Shown: positions 41,861 through 50,670 of the stretch, piece by piece
Numbering within the stretch: the stretch's first letter is position 1
Layout of the letters: every line of letters starts with the position of its first letter
Origin: Gammaproteobacteria bacterium
GTDB taxonomy: Bacteria > Pseudomonadota > Gammaproteobacteria > Steroidobacterales > Rariloculaceae
Reading direction: 5' to 3'
NCBI GenBank assembly: GCA_036381015.1
Contig: DASVDR010000013.1
Coordinates: forward strand, 1 to 52,665
DNA: 52,665 nt
Translations under genes and position numbers: made by a program
Notes under the pieces: model-generated
Told to the model about the DNA's origin: nothing
The model's database searches: none
Seen by the model: only the letters and a program-made list of their open reading frames with translations

Positions 41861-42721
41861 ATGAGAAAAACAAGTCTCGGTTCTTGGCCTCTTGCAGCGG
41901 TGCTCTTCGCGCTGCCCGCTTCGAGCGCACTCCCGCAGCAGACCGCGACGCCTGCGTATCTCGAGACGCGCGACGTCGCCCACGGTGCCGTTCAGACCTT
42001 CAATTACCATTCCGAATCGCTCGACCGCGAGCGCGAAGTCGTCGTCTACATGCCGCCCGGCTACGAGAGCGGCAGCGAGCGCTATCCGGTGCTGTACCTT
42101 CTGCACGGCGCGGGCGGCGACGAGCGGACGTGGATCGACCGCCAGCAGGCGAACGTGATTCTCGACAACTCGATCGCCGACGGCCGGCTCGAGCCGCTCG
42201 TCGTCGTGATGCCTTACGGCTACACGCGCCGGCTCCCCGAGGGGCAGCGGCGCCGCGGTGCCGCGGCCTACAAGACCGACATGGAAGAGTTCGCCGTCGA
42301 CTTCATCGAGGACCTGATCCCGCAGGTCGAGTCACGCTACCGCGTGCTGGCGGACGCGGAGCATCGCGCGATCGCCGGCTTGTCGATGGGCGGCGGGCAG
42401 TCGCTCGCGATCGGGCTCAGTCACCCCGAGATGTTCACCGCCGTCGCCGGATTCAGCTCCGCGATGCAGATCGCGAACAATCCCGACTGGGGCGGGGTCG
42501 ACATGGAAGCCGTGCTCGCGAACGACGAGACGATCAACGAGCACCTCGACCTGCTCTGGGTCGGCTGCGGAACCGAGGACGGTCTCTTCGACGCGAACAA
42601 GGCGTTCTCCGAGCAGCTGACCGAGCACGGCGTCGAGCACACGTTCCGCGTCACGCTCGGCGGGCACACGGCCGAGGTCTGGAGCCGGTATTTGTACGAG
42701 GTGGCGCCGCAGCTGTTCTGA
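41861..42721 (+). CDS. Exported esterase D/feruloyl-esterase-like hydrolase
   Basis: The 286-residue enzyme has a Sec signal (about 1-27, ending ALP-Q) and an esterase D-family fold: YHSESLDREREVVVYMPPGY (about 48-67), YPVLYLLHGAGGDERTWIDR and the nucleophile elbow AIAGLSMGGGQS (Ser near residue 173). Later come CGTEDGLFD (Asp) and LGGHTAEVW (His). It should be periplasmic, cleaving acyl or feruloyl esters. It resembles the C-terminal unit of the two-domain hydrolase at 7029. The start region GAGGAACATCCC is a fair ribosome-binding site. Confidence 0.85.
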   Translation: MRKTSLGSWPLAAVLFALPASSALPQQTATPAYLETRDVAHGAVQTFNYHSESLDREREVVVYMPPGYESGSERYPVLYLLHGAGGDERTWIDRQQANVILDNSIADGRLEPLVVVMPYGYTRRLPEGQRRRGAAAYKTDMEEFAVDFIEDLIPQVESRYRVLADAEHRAIAGLSMGGGQSLAIGLSHPEMFTAVAGFSSAMQIANNPDWGGVDMEAVLANDETINEHLDLLWVGCGTEDGLFDANKAFSEQLTEHGVEHTFRVTLGGHTAEVWSRYLYEVAPQLF

Positions 42722-42736
42722 CACGCGCCGACTGCG

Positions 42737-43981
42737 TCACTCGCCCGGCTCGAGAACCAGGATCGCGCCGGGCGACGCGAACGCCGAGGCCTCGGTCAGC
42801 ACGAAGATTCGTCCGTCGGGCGCTTCGACGACGTCGCGCATCCGCTGGCCGAGCTGCGTCAGCATGCGCTCCTCGCGGACGAATTTGCCTTGCTCGTCGA
42901 GGATCACGCGGACGAGCGCGCCCGGGCGCGACATCGCGGCCACGAGCACGTTGCCCTGCCACTCGGGGAAGAGATCGCCTCGGTAGACGATCAGGTTGCC
43001 CGGGTTGCCCGACGGAGGCCAGAAGGTCACCGGATCCACGTAGCCCTCGATCCCGCGAGAGCCGAGCGCCTTCTCGGCGCCGTCGTAATGCTCGCCGTTG
43101 GTGATCAGGATCCAGCCGTAGTTCTTGCCGGCTTCGATGAGATTGAGCTCGTCGCCGCCGCGCGGACCGAACTCCGTCGACCAGAGCTCGCCCGTCTCGG
43201 GGTCGAACCGCAGCCCGGTGGGATTGCGGTGGCCGATCGTGTAGAGCTCGGGCAGATAGCCCTCCATGCCGACGAACGGATTGTCGTCGGGGACCGAGCC
43301 GTCGTCGTTCACGCGGATGATCTTGCCGAGATGCGATTGCGGATCTTGCGCCTTCTCGCCCCAGTTCCGGTCGCCGCTCGTGATGTAAAGGCGATTCTCG
43401 TCGTCGAAGGCAATGCGCGCGCCGTAGCTCCCCGACGCGGGGCCTTGGCCGCAGCAGCGGTGGTTCTCGGCGGCCATCGCCGAGCCGTACCAGTCCTTGG
43501 CGACGAACACGTCCTCGACGTCGGCCAGCGAGGAGCCGCCGTCCCAGCGGGCGCGCGCGACGGCCAGCGACGTCAGGTTGCTGTCGTCCGGATGGGGCTT
43601 CGTGTACGCGAAGTAGATCAGCCGGTTGTCCTCGAAATCCGGATGCAGCGCGAGGCCCATCAGGCCGCCGATGCTCACGTTGATGAGCGCGGGCAGCCCT
43701 TCGATGGGGGTCGGATCGAGCTTCCCGTCGCGGATCACGCGCAGCCGCCCCGGCCGCTCGGTCAGCAGCATGTCGCCGTTCGGCAGGAGCGCGAGGCTCC
43801 ACGGCGACTCCAGATCCCGAGTCAATACAGATACATGAACGGTTCCGGCCTCGGTTTCGAGGTCCCACGGGCCCTCGCCGAGCGGCGTCGGCTGGGGGCG
43901 CTGAGCGACGGCGGAGGCGGAAGCGCCGATCGTGAGGACCGCAACGGCGGCGAGTCGGGACGCGGTGAGGACGGGCTTCAT
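42737..43981 (-). CDS. Exported PQQ-dependent sugar dehydrogenase (YliI/ALDH-type)
   Basis: The 414-residue protein has a Sec signal (about 1-26, ending AVA-Q) and a six-bladed propeller of the aldose sugar dehydrogenase group: ESPWSLALLPNGDMLLTERP (about residues 58-77), GLMGLALHPDFEDNRLIYFA (about 105-124), YGARIAFDDENRLYITSGDR, and the PQQ-site IGHRNPTGLRFDPETGELW (about 250-268) followed by GPRGGDELNLIEAGKNYGW. It oxidises aldoses in the periplasm with PQQ and Ca2+; specificity is unknown. The start lies after GGAGCTTGGCCG. Convergent with the esterase gene (15-base gap). Confidence 0.88.
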   Translation of the reverse strand: MKPVLTASRLAAVAVLTIGASASAVAQRPQPTPLGEGPWDLETEAGTVHVSVLTRDLESPWSLALLPNGDMLLTERPGRLRVIRDGKLDPTPIEGLPALINVSIGGLMGLALHPDFEDNRLIYFAYTKPHPDDSNLTSLAVARARWDGGSSLADVEDVFVAKDWYGSAMAAENHRCCGQGPASGSYGARIAFDDENRLYITSGDRNWGEKAQDPQSHLGKIIRVNDDGSVPDDNPFVGMEGYLPELYTIGHRNPTGLRFDPETGELWSTEFGPRGGDELNLIEAGKNYGWILITNGEHYDGAEKALGSRGIEGYVDPVTFWPPSGNPGNLIVYRGDLFPEWQGNVLVAAMSRPGALVRVILDEQGKFVREERMLTQLGQRMRDVVEAPDGRIFVLTEASAFASPGAILVLEPGE

Positions 43982-44076
43982 CGGCCAAGCTCCTTCGAGA
44001 TTCGGGGCGGTACCAAGGCAGGGATGGTATGCGAAAGGATTTGCGTCAGGCCAGCTTTCGGCTCGCGACCTAACGT

Positions 44077-44733
44077 TCAGCGGGGCGTTCTCCGATCGTT
44101 AGCCAGCGCCGCCCGGTAGTCGCGGATCGCCCGGCTGGTCGTCTCCCGGTCCAGGAAGCTCGCGAGCTGCTCGAGATCGATGCCGGGCAGGGCCTCGCTG
44201 CGCTCGGTCTGCTCGTAGCGAGTGCCGCGCAGCACGTGCACCTCGATGCGTCCGTCTCGAAAGTACCAGACCTCGGGCACGCCGAGCCTGCGGTACACGC
44301 CGAGCTTGTCGAGCCCGCCGTGAGTCCAGACGACCTCGATGGCGAGCTCCGGACGCTCGCGGTTGCCGACCGGGCCGAAGATGTAGCACTCGTCGGGCTC
44401 CGCGCCCGCCTCTTCGCGCTTGTCCTTGATCGTCCAGGAGCCCGCGGCCGAGAACTCGACGCCGTGCTCGAGGCACCAGACCTCGACGAGGCGTCCGATC
44501 GTCGACTTGATCGACTCGTGCGGCAGCGACGGGCTCATGATCTCGAGCGTTCCTTCGAGATAGGTGATCCGCGGCACCGCCGATTCGTCGCGAATGACGA
44601 GCAGCCGCTCGTAGTCCGCCCATGTCGCGCCGTGCAAATGCACGTAATGGTCCTCGCGGGCGCTCCCGGCGGGGAGCAGGCGATCGGCGAGTGCGGCCAT
44701 GAGTGGATTGTCCTGTGGGAAACGCGTAGTCAT
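44077..44733 (-). CDS. Uma2-family (DUF820) putative restriction endonuclease-fold protein
   Basis: From the ATG at 44733 the protein has 218 residues. It has the Uma2 fold: WADYERLLVIRDESAVPRIT (about residues 38-57), YLEGTLEIMSPSLPHESIKS (about 58-77; E-x-M-S-P), PDECYIFG (about 125) and PELAIEVVWTHGGLDKLGVY (about 136-155) with the acidic E and K of a PD-(D/E)xK-like centre. Family function is unsettled. GGGACC upstream supports this start; ATGs at 44763 and 44700 are alternatives. It is encoded just downstream of a PIN-domain fragment. Confidence 0.8.
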   Translation of the reverse strand: MTTRFPQDNPLMAALADRLLPAGSAREDHYVHLHGATWADYERLLVIRDESAVPRITYLEGTLEIMSPSLPHESIKSTIGRLVEVWCLEHGVEFSAAGSWTIKDKREEAGAEPDECYIFGPVGNRERPELAIEVVWTHGGLDKLGVYRRLGVPEVWYFRDGRIEVHVLRGTRYEQTERSEALPGIDLEQLASFLDRETTSRAIRDYRAALANDRRTPR

Positions 44734-44854
44734 GAAGGTCCCAAATCGGGCCGATGACTCCATTTCTAGCGCGACTCGCCGCTCCGTGCCAGTCCGTCTC
44801 GACTCGCCCGAGAGCCGTCCCGCACTCCTTGCGGGTGCCGCGACCGTGCACGCG

Positions 44855-45115
44855 TCAGGCTCGAATAATCTCCACGTGTCGCCCCGAGAGCACCGCAAGA
44901 GGCTCGAGGTCCTTCGGATCGGAAGTGACGATGTGGTCTCCGTCCTCGGCGAGCAGCACGAGCGCCGCGTCGACCACGTCGTGCGTGCGCGCAGCGGCCA
45001 AGAGCTCGCCGGCGGCTCGCCCCAATCCTGCGTCGAGCGCATGCACGTAGATCCCATCGAGCGCCTTCGCCAACAGCGCTTGACGCGGACCGCGGCCCCG
45101 CCAGGTCTCGCGCAC
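44855..45115 (-). pseudogene. N-terminally truncated PIN-domain (VapC-like) toxin relic
   Basis: The 86-residue frame corresponds to the C-terminal two-thirds of a VapC-type PIN nuclease: WRGRGPRQALLAKALDGIYV, LGRAAGELLAAARTHDVVDA (with a conserved Asp pair region) and VLLAEDGDHIVTSDPKDLEP. The first strand with the essential Asp (normally in an L-D-A/T-x motif) is absent, as is any antitoxin. The frame runs directly on, without shift, from the stop codon of the DUF6152-WEGD gene at 45116, so the missing N-terminus seems to have been replaced at that junction. Probably inactive. Confidence 0.75.
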
Positions 45116-46126
45116 CTACTCCGGGACGTGATCGCGATACCGTGCCGCGACATCGTCGTCGCAGGCCTGCGACGGCGGCGAGAACTCGAGGTCCGGACGG
45201 TGATCCCACTGCTGCGTCAACGTGGCCGGCCGCTCGAGATACACCGGGTCTTCGACGGTGATCTCGTAGCGCAGCCGCAGGCGGTCATCCGTGAGTGACA
45301 GCCGTTCGACGGTGTGCTTGGCGGGGCTCGACGGCACGTTCCCGCCGAGGCCGGAGGGGTTCGGCTCGTAGGCGATCGTATCGATGACGAGCGTGTCTCC
45401 TTCCCACCAGCCGACCGAGTGCCCGTGGCGCGAGGGTTGGACGTCGGCCGGGTGCTCGGCGTTCATATATACCGTGCGTATGACATGGTCGCCCGAGTTC
45501 TCGAAGTGAATCACGACCTCGTCTTCTCCGATCGTGATCGAGCGCAGCTCGTCGAGCGCCGCGAGGAACGGGACGGGCTCTACGAAGCAGAGCCCGTCGG
45601 CGGCCATCTTCGCCTGCGCGGCACGGGCTTCCGCCGTGAGCGGGAAGCGCGCCATCGCGCCGAAAGCGGCGGTCAGCGCCTGGCGGGACGGCGCCCATTT
45701 GCCCTCGAGGCTTTCGGCCGGCGTCAGCGTGCGATTCCGCCTGCTCGCCGCATAAAACGGATGTATTTCGCCGTCCTCCGTCGTGACGTCGAGAATGCGG
45801 ACTTGCTTGCCCCAGCCGCCGCGATTGGGGTTGGCGCGCATCACGACGTGCGTGCCGGGCTGGAGCGCCTCCCGGCGCAGGCCGTCGACTCGCGCCTGCG
45901 TGATCGCGAGGCCTTCGCCTTCGACGAGCGCCGGCTTGCCGTCCGGGCCTATGGTCTCGACGATCAGGTACATGTGTGGGTTCACCCAGTCGAACCGCGC
46001 GACGGTCCCTTCGATCAGTATCTCCTTCGACTGATCGAACATCGCCTGGCTGTGATGAGCGAACGCGGGCGTGAAGAAAGGCACGGCCGCCGCGAGGATA
46101 CCGAGAGCCGCGGATTGGAGTTTCAT
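45116..46126 (-). CDS. DUF6152-WEGD fusion protein, exported
   Basis: The 336-residue protein has a Sec signal ending A-F-A (residue 23) and mature start His24-His25-Ser. The DUF6152 unit covers FDQSKEILIEGTVARFDWVN, NPH (about residue 50), EGLAITQARVDGLRREALQP and RANPNRGGWGKQVRILDV. The WEGD unit is GHSVGWWEGDTLVIDTIAYE (about 232-251) followed by KHTVERLSLTDDRLRLRYEI and TVEDPVYLERPATL. Compared with the copy at 36934 there is no long charged insertion, so this is the compact form of the fusion. A Fur-box-like sequence lies 26 bases upstream of its start. The start follows GAGGGTTC. Confidence 0.86.
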   Translation of the reverse strand: MKLQSAALGILAAAVPFFTPAFAHHSQAMFDQSKEILIEGTVARFDWVNPHMYLIVETIGPDGKPALVEGEGLAITQARVDGLRREALQPGTHVVMRANPNRGGWGKQVRILDVTTEDGEIHPFYAASRRNRTLTPAESLEGKWAPSRQALTAAFGAMARFPLTAEARAAQAKMAADGLCFVEPVPFLAALDELRSITIGEDEVVIHFENSGDHVIRTVYMNAEHPADVQPSRHGHSVGWWEGDTLVIDTIAYEPNPSGLGGNVPSSPAKHTVERLSLTDDRLRLRYEITVEDPVYLERPATLTQQWDHRPDLEFSPPSQACDDDVAARYRDHVPE

Positions 46127-46151
46127 GGCGAACCCTCTACCGGACAGTTTC

Positions 46152-46170
46152 GAAAATGATAATGACTTCC
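46152..46170. promoter_or_regulatory. Candidate Fur box upstream of DUF6152-WEGD fusion gene
   Basis: The 19 bases GAAAATGATAATGACTTCC match the classical consensus GATAATGATAATCATTATC at 14 of 19 positions by my count. The site lies 26-44 bases before the start codon at 46126, in the promoter region. The AT-rich sequence is striking in this GC-rich context. Confidence 0.45.
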
Positions 46171-46275
46171 CTGGCGACCCGGCAAACTCATCGCAGTCGG
46201 CTCAGGGGCATACCGGCCGGCAGGTGGGCAGTGCCGAATCGTGACGCAGTTCCGTTGAACCCGCGCCGCACGAGT

Positions 46276-46293
46276 GCATTATTGCAATAATGC
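46276..46293. promoter_or_regulatory. Perfect 18-bp palindrome, likely GntR operator
   Basis: GCATTATTGCAATAATGC is an exact palindrome 22 bases upstream of the GntR gene's likely start. Short AT-rich palindromes of this size are typical operators of YtrA-type GntR regulators that control an adjacent ABC transporter. Confidence 0.75.
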
Positions 46294-46315
46294 AGACGGC
46301 CACGAGGCGCACGAT

Positions 46316-46735
46316 TTGTTCACCCTGAAGCCGCACTCCGGGGTACCGATCTATCGGCAGCTGCTCGAGCAGATTCGCCGCATGGTTGCGAGCGGGCAGC
46401 TCGAGCCCGGGACGGAGCTGCCGTCCATCCGGGAGCTTGCCCTCAAGCATACGATCAATCCGATGACGGTCTCGAAGGTGTACACGCTGCTCGAGGCCGA
46501 GGGCGTGCTCGAGCGCCACCGCGGCAAGCCGATGACCGTCGCCGCGCAGCGCAAGAGCCAGGTGCCGCTCGCGGCACGGCTGAAGCAGCTCGACCCGCAG
46601 CTCGACGCGCTGGTGCTTGCGGCGCGTCAGCTCGAGATCGGCGTGGAAGAGGCCGTCGAGGCGCTCAAAGCCAAGTGGGAGGTGAACGATGACCGGGCAG
46701 CACGTAGCCGCGCGCGGCCTAAGCAAGTCCTTTAG
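46316..46735 (+). CDS. GntR-family (YtrA-type) transcriptional regulator
   Basis: The protein (139 residues from the TTG at 46316) has a GntR winged helix: GVPIYRQLLEQIRRMVASGQ (residues 9-28), LEPGTELPSIRELALKHTIN and PMTVSKVYTLLEAEGVLERH (about 49-68). The short helical C-terminus places it in the YtrA subfamily, which lacks an effector domain. I chose TTG because GAGG lies eight bases before it and the upstream in-frame GTG (46274) would run through the palindromic operator. Its last 47 bases overlap the ABC ATPase gene. It should repress this operon; the inducer is unknown. Confidence 0.82.
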   Translation: MFTLKPHSGVPIYRQLLEQIRRMVASGQLEPGTELPSIRELALKHTINPMTVSKVYTLLEAEGVLERHRGKPMTVAAQRKSQVPLAARLKQLDPQLDALVLAARQLEIGVEEAVEALKAKWEVNDDRAARSRARPKQVL

Positions 46736-47567
46736 CGGCAAGGCCGTCCTCGAGGACGTGTCGTTCGAGATCGAGCCCGGCGACGTCGTCGGCGTGCTCG
46801 GCAAGAACGGCGCGGGCAAGACGACGTTGCTCGAGCTGATCCTCGGCTTCACGCCGGCGAGCGCCGGCACCGTCACGGTCTTCGGCCACGAGAGCTACCG
46901 GATGCCGGCCTCGGTCAAGGCACGCGTCGGGTTCGTTCCGCAGCAGGACGAGCTCGTGAATCAGCTCACGGCTGCGGACCAGGTGCGGGTCATTCGTTCC
47001 TTCTACGAGCATTGGGACGACGAGCTCATCGGCCGGCTCATGGCGAAGTGGGAGATCGATCCCGCCGAGCGCATCAAGCGCATGTCGATCGGGCAGCGGC
47101 AGAAGCTTTCGATCCTGCTCGCGCTCGGGCATCGTCCGGATCTGCTCTTGCTCGACGAGCCGGTCGCGAGTCTCGACCCGATCGCGCGGCGGCACTTTCT
47201 CGAGCAGATCGTCGATATCGCGGCCGACGGCACGCGCTCGGTCGTGTTTTCGTCGCACATCGTTTCCGACATCGAGCGGCTCGCGAACAAGATCTGGATT
47301 CTCAAGGATCGCCGCCTCCGTTGGCGCGGCGACTTCGACGATCTCAAGGACTCGATCGTGCGGTTGCACGTGAGGAGCTCGCAACCGATTGCGCGCTCAT
47401 GGGCGATTCCCAATGCGTTACACGTCGAGTACGCGGAGCACCACGCGACGGCGATCGTGTACGACTGGAGCGACGACCTCCACGACGAGATTGCGCGGCT
47501 TACCGGCGCCGCGCTCGAGCCCGAGCCGCTGACGCTCGAGGACATCTTTCTGGAGCTGCATCGATGA
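46689..47567 (+). CDS. ABC transporter ATP-binding protein
   Basis: The 292-residue ATPase has Walker A GKNGAGKT (residues 38-45), the Q-loop in VGFVPQQDEL (about 78-87), a signature MSIGQRQK (about 132-139, variant of L-S-G-G-Q), Walker B LLLLDEP (about 151-157) and an H-loop in VVFSSHIVSD. The C-terminal 80 residues are an extra domain as in YtrB/NatA-type ATPases. It overlaps the GntR gene and its own stop overlaps the permease start (ATGA), so the three genes form one operon. Export of a peptide, antibiotic or cell-wall compound would fit YtrA-type control. Ribosome-binding site GGGAGGTGAACG. Confidence 0.9.
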   Translation: MTGQHVAARGLSKSFSGKAVLEDVSFEIEPGDVVGVLGKNGAGKTTLLELILGFTPASAGTVTVFGHESYRMPASVKARVGFVPQQDELVNQLTAADQVRVIRSFYEHWDDELIGRLMAKWEIDPAERIKRMSIGQRQKLSILLALGHRPDLLLLDEPVASLDPIARRHFLEQIVDIAADGTRSVVFSSHIVSDIERLANKIWILKDRRLRWRGDFDDLKDSIVRLHVRSSQPIARSWAIPNALHVEYAEHHATAIVYDWSDDLHDEIARLTGAALEPEPLTLEDIFLELHR

Positions 47568-48904
47568 CGGCCATCGTGCGACTCGTCTGGACTTACTTCA
47601 CCGGCACCCGGCTCGGCCGCTGGCTTTCACTCGCCGGGCTCTCGGCCATGATGGTCGGCAACATCGGTGCGGCGCTCGCGCCGAGCTGGACGCTCGACCC
47701 CACCGGCCGGTTGGACGCGCAAGGTAGCTTCTTCGTCTTTCTACCGTGGCCCGCGGTGATCGCCGTGCTCTTCGCGAGCGCGCTGATGCCGGTCATGCTC
47801 GATCGCATGATGCGCGGGCGGAGGCTTGGCGTGCTGCCGCACGGCAGGCTGCGGCTGCTCGCGAGCGCCGTCGGCACGGCCGCGTCGATCTCGCTCGCGA
47901 CGGCCGGCACGGCCGTGCTCGCGTTCTACCGGTTCCCGATCGAGATCTCCTTCGCGGCGGTCTTCGTGCGAACCTTTGCGGTGGCCTTCACGACGTTCGG
48001 GTTCACGTATCTCGCGTTGTGGATGCTCGGCAAGATGCGCGGCGGCACGGGCCTGCTCGCGGCCGCGCTGCTCGTGATGCTGAGCATCGGCCTGCCGCTC
48101 ACATACATGGACGAGCCGACGGATGCGTTACCGTGGCCGGTGAAGCTCGGCTTCATCGGCTGGATCGCCTTCGGCGCGGTACTGCTGGCCGGGCATCGTG
48201 CGGCTTCCGTGCGCGCGGCCGTGCACGGGTGGCTCACCGCGACGCTGCGGCGGCTGCCGTCGCTCGCCTATGCCGAAGGGATGGAAGCATCGCTCCTGCT
48301 CGGCACGAGCCGCCCGTGGATACTCGCGATCGGCCAGGCCGTTCCGATCGGCATCGCAGCAGCGTATATCGCCGTGCCGAGCGTGTGGCTCTTTTTCTTC
48401 ACGCTCTTCGGTGCGATAACCGCCGCCGTCACGAGCCATGCGGCGGCGCGAAGCCGCACGCTGTGGCTCCGGGCAGGGCTCACGCGCGCGGAGCTCTTCA
48501 GGCGGGTCGAACGAGCGTACTGGCGGTACAACGGCTACGCGCTCGGCGTGTTGCTGGCGTTGCTCGTCGGCTTCGGTGCGTTGTACGAGTATCCGGCGCG
48601 CCTCGTGGTTTTCGGTCCGCCGCTGGTGGTGCTCGGTGCGGCGGCGAGCTTCTATCTCGGTATGATCATGACGAAGGGGCTCGGCCTCATCGAAGGCGTG
48701 CTGGGGGTGTCGACGATGGGTTTGCTGATGGCGGCGAGCGTCGCGACGGCACGTGCGGACGTCGACATCGCCGTCGTCATCGCGCTCGGAGCCGCGATTG
48801 CGCTGCTCGCGCTCGTCTATCGCGCCTGCGCGGCGGCGCGCTGGAATGGGCTCGATTGGATGCTGTGTCGTGGCGAAACCTTTATGCGCGGGCGGGCTGC
48901 ATGA
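47564..48904 (+). CDS. ABC transporter permease (multi-span membrane protein)
   Basis: The 446-residue protein has about ten to twelve hydrophobic segments (for example 20-40, 60-82, 100-122, 130-155, 160-178, 190-205, 268-295, 335-355, 362-385 and 395-425). It lacks a recognised family signature beyond its gene context. The ATG overlaps the ATPase stop, so both are made together as a transporter of the ABC-2/YtrC-D class. MLDRMMRGRRLGVLPHGRLR in the first cytoplasmic loop may contact the ATPase. Substrate unknown. Confidence 0.78.
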   Translation: MTAIVRLVWTYFTGTRLGRWLSLAGLSAMMVGNIGAALAPSWTLDPTGRLDAQGSFFVFLPWPAVIAVLFASALMPVMLDRMMRGRRLGVLPHGRLRLLASAVGTAASISLATAGTAVLAFYRFPIEISFAAVFVRTFAVAFTTFGFTYLALWMLGKMRGGTGLLAAALLVMLSIGLPLTYMDEPTDALPWPVKLGFIGWIAFGAVLLAGHRAASVRAAVHGWLTATLRRLPSLAYAEGMEASLLLGTSRPWILAIGQAVPIGIAAAYIAVPSVWLFFFTLFGAITAAVTSHAAARSRTLWLRAGLTRAELFRRVERAYWRYNGYALGVLLALLVGFGALYEYPARLVVFGPPLVVLGAAASFYLGMIMTKGLGLIEGVLGVSTMGLLMAASVATARADVDIAVVIALGAAIALLALVYRACAAARWNGLDWMLCRGETFMRGRAA

Positions 48905-49019
48905 GCTTCTTTCGCGGGAATTGCGGCGCCGGTCGTTTGCGAAGGGAGTGGTGAACGATTCGCCAAGGAAGCCTCCTGGAGGCTAGGATTGTCATCAGAA
49001 AGCCAGCCAAGGACGAGCC

Positions 49020-50042
49020 GTGAAGAAAATCGGATTCCTGTCGTTCGGGCACTGGTCGCCCTCGCCCCACTCGCAGGTTCGAACGGCGTCGGATTCGCTT
49101 CTCCAGTCGATCGAGCTTGCCGTTGCCGCCGAGGAGCTCGGCGCGGACGGCGCATACTTCCGCGTGCACCACTTCGCGCGCCAGCTCGGCTCGCCGTTCC
49201 CGCTGCTCGCGGCCGTCGGCGCGCGCACTCGCAGGATCGAGATCGGCACGGCCGTCATCGACATGCGCTACGAGAACCCGCTGTACATGGCGGAGGATGC
49301 CGGCGCGGCGGACGTCATCTCGGGCGGGCGGCTGCAGCTCGGCATCAGCCGCGGATCGCCGGAGCAGGTCATCGACGGCTGGCGCTACTTCGGCTACGCG
49401 CCGCAAGAGGGCGAGACCGACGCGGACATGGCTCGCCGGCATGCCATGGTGTTCCTCGAGGTGCTGAAGGGGCATGGGTTCGCGCAGCCGAACCCGCGGC
49501 CGATGTTCCCGAATCCTCCGGGGCTCTTGCGCGTCGAGCCGTATTCGGAGGGGCTTCGCGAGCGGATCTGGTGGGGCTCGAGCACGAACGACACGGCCCG
49601 ATGGGCGGCGAAGCTCGGGATGAACCTGCAAAGCTCCACGCTCAAGACCGACGAGACCGGCGAGCCGCTGCACGTGCAGCAGCGCAAGCAGATCGAGGCC
49701 TACCGCGAAGCGTGGAAGGAGGCCGGGCACACGCGCGAGCCGCGCGTCTCGGTGAGCCGCAGCATCTTCGCGCTCGTCGACGATCGCGACCGCGCCTATT
49801 TCGGGGGCAGGGACGACGACCAGGACACGATCGGCTACATCGACGCGAACACCCGCGCGATCTTCGGCCGCTCGTACGCCGCCGAGCCCGACGTGCTCGT
49901 GAAGCAGCTCGCGGAAGACGAGGCGATCGCGGCGGCCGACACGTTGCTGCTCACGGTGCCGAACCAGCTCGGCGTCGAGTACAACGCGCACGTCATCGAG
50001 AGCATATTGAAGTACGTGGCGCCGGAGCTCGGCTGGCGGTGA
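49020..50042 (+). CDS. LLM-class flavin-dependent oxidoreductase (bacterial luciferase-like)
   Basis: The 340-residue protein starts at a GTG preceded by AAGGA and has the luciferase-like monooxygenase barrel: FLSFGHWSPSPHSQV (about residues 6-20), LAVAAEELGADGAYFRVHHF (about 33-52), RTRRIEIGTAVIDMRYENPL, ISGGRLQLGISRGSPEQVID (about 100-119) and IWWGSSTNDTARWAAKLGMN (about 185-204). It is cytosolic and uses FMN or F420; alkanal, dibenzothiophene, nitrilotriacetate and similar substrates occur in the family. No flavin reductase gene is adjacent. Monocistronic, 115 bases after the permease gene. Confidence 0.87.
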   Translation: MKKIGFLSFGHWSPSPHSQVRTASDSLLQSIELAVAAEELGADGAYFRVHHFARQLGSPFPLLAAVGARTRRIEIGTAVIDMRYENPLYMAEDAGAADVISGGRLQLGISRGSPEQVIDGWRYFGYAPQEGETDADMARRHAMVFLEVLKGHGFAQPNPRPMFPNPPGLLRVEPYSEGLRERIWWGSSTNDTARWAAKLGMNLQSSTLKTDETGEPLHVQQRKQIEAYREAWKEAGHTREPRVSVSRSIFALVDDRDRAYFGGRDDDQDTIGYIDANTRAIFGRSYAAEPDVLVKQLAEDEAIAAADTLLLTVPNQLGVEYNAHVIESILKYVAPELGWR

Positions 50043-50181
50043 GCCGCCGCGGCGTTCTCGAACCCTGACATCCCCGTTGCTTTCGATGCGTCGGTCTCGA
50101 GCCGACGCCGGAGGGGGCCCCTCCCGCGGCTACTTCTCTGCCAGCGGCGGGCAGGGGTCGTCCATTCGACGATCGACCTCG

Positions 50182-50657
50182 TCAATGAACGCCTGAGGCG
50201 CAAGCGTCGGAAAATTCACGAAGGCTCGGCACACAGTTCACGAGCTTGCCGTAGCCGCCGAAGATCCGCATGTGCCCATCCGACATCACGAGAACGTGCC
50301 CGTGAAGCCTCGGCCGAGCCCTGCCGCGCGCGTCCCGGCCGGAGTTTCGAGCCGAACTTCTTCCTTTAGATCGAACCTGCAAACCTCGACGACTTCGCCG
50401 GGCTGCAAACGGTCGCCGCCCATCAGTGTAAACGCGCGCAGACCCGAACCTTCGACGGTCCACCGTTCGACCTGTCCGTCGCCAAGCTCGCGCTCCAGCG
50501 TGAACAGGACGTGAGGGTTCACGGCGTCGAAACGAACGACCGTGCCCTCTATCCAGATCGGCTTGCCGATATCGAACATGATTGAATGATGCGCCTCGAC
50601 CGAACCGACAAAGGCGAGCGCTACGAGCGCCGTTGCCCATGCTGTGGTCGTTCTCAT
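50182..50657 (-). pseudogene. DUF6152 exported protein, frameshifted near C-terminus
   Basis: From the ATG at 50657 the frame encodes a Sec signal ending V-E-A (residue 22), then His23-His24-Ser and the DUF6152 core (FDIGKPIWIEGTVVRFDAVN, NPH near residue 49, LMGGDRLQPGEVVEVCRFDL). It stops at 50286 after GRGFTGTFS. Adding one G in the short GGG run there would continue the other frame as FTGHVLVMSDGHMRIFGGYG to a stop at 50182, which fits the family's C-terminal length. The ATG follows AGGTGAG; the upstream GTG (50666) lacks a ribosome site. It is the only DUF6152 copy of the five with no WEGD partner nearby. Confidence 0.72.
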
Positions 50658-50670
50658 GCGGCTCACCTAT

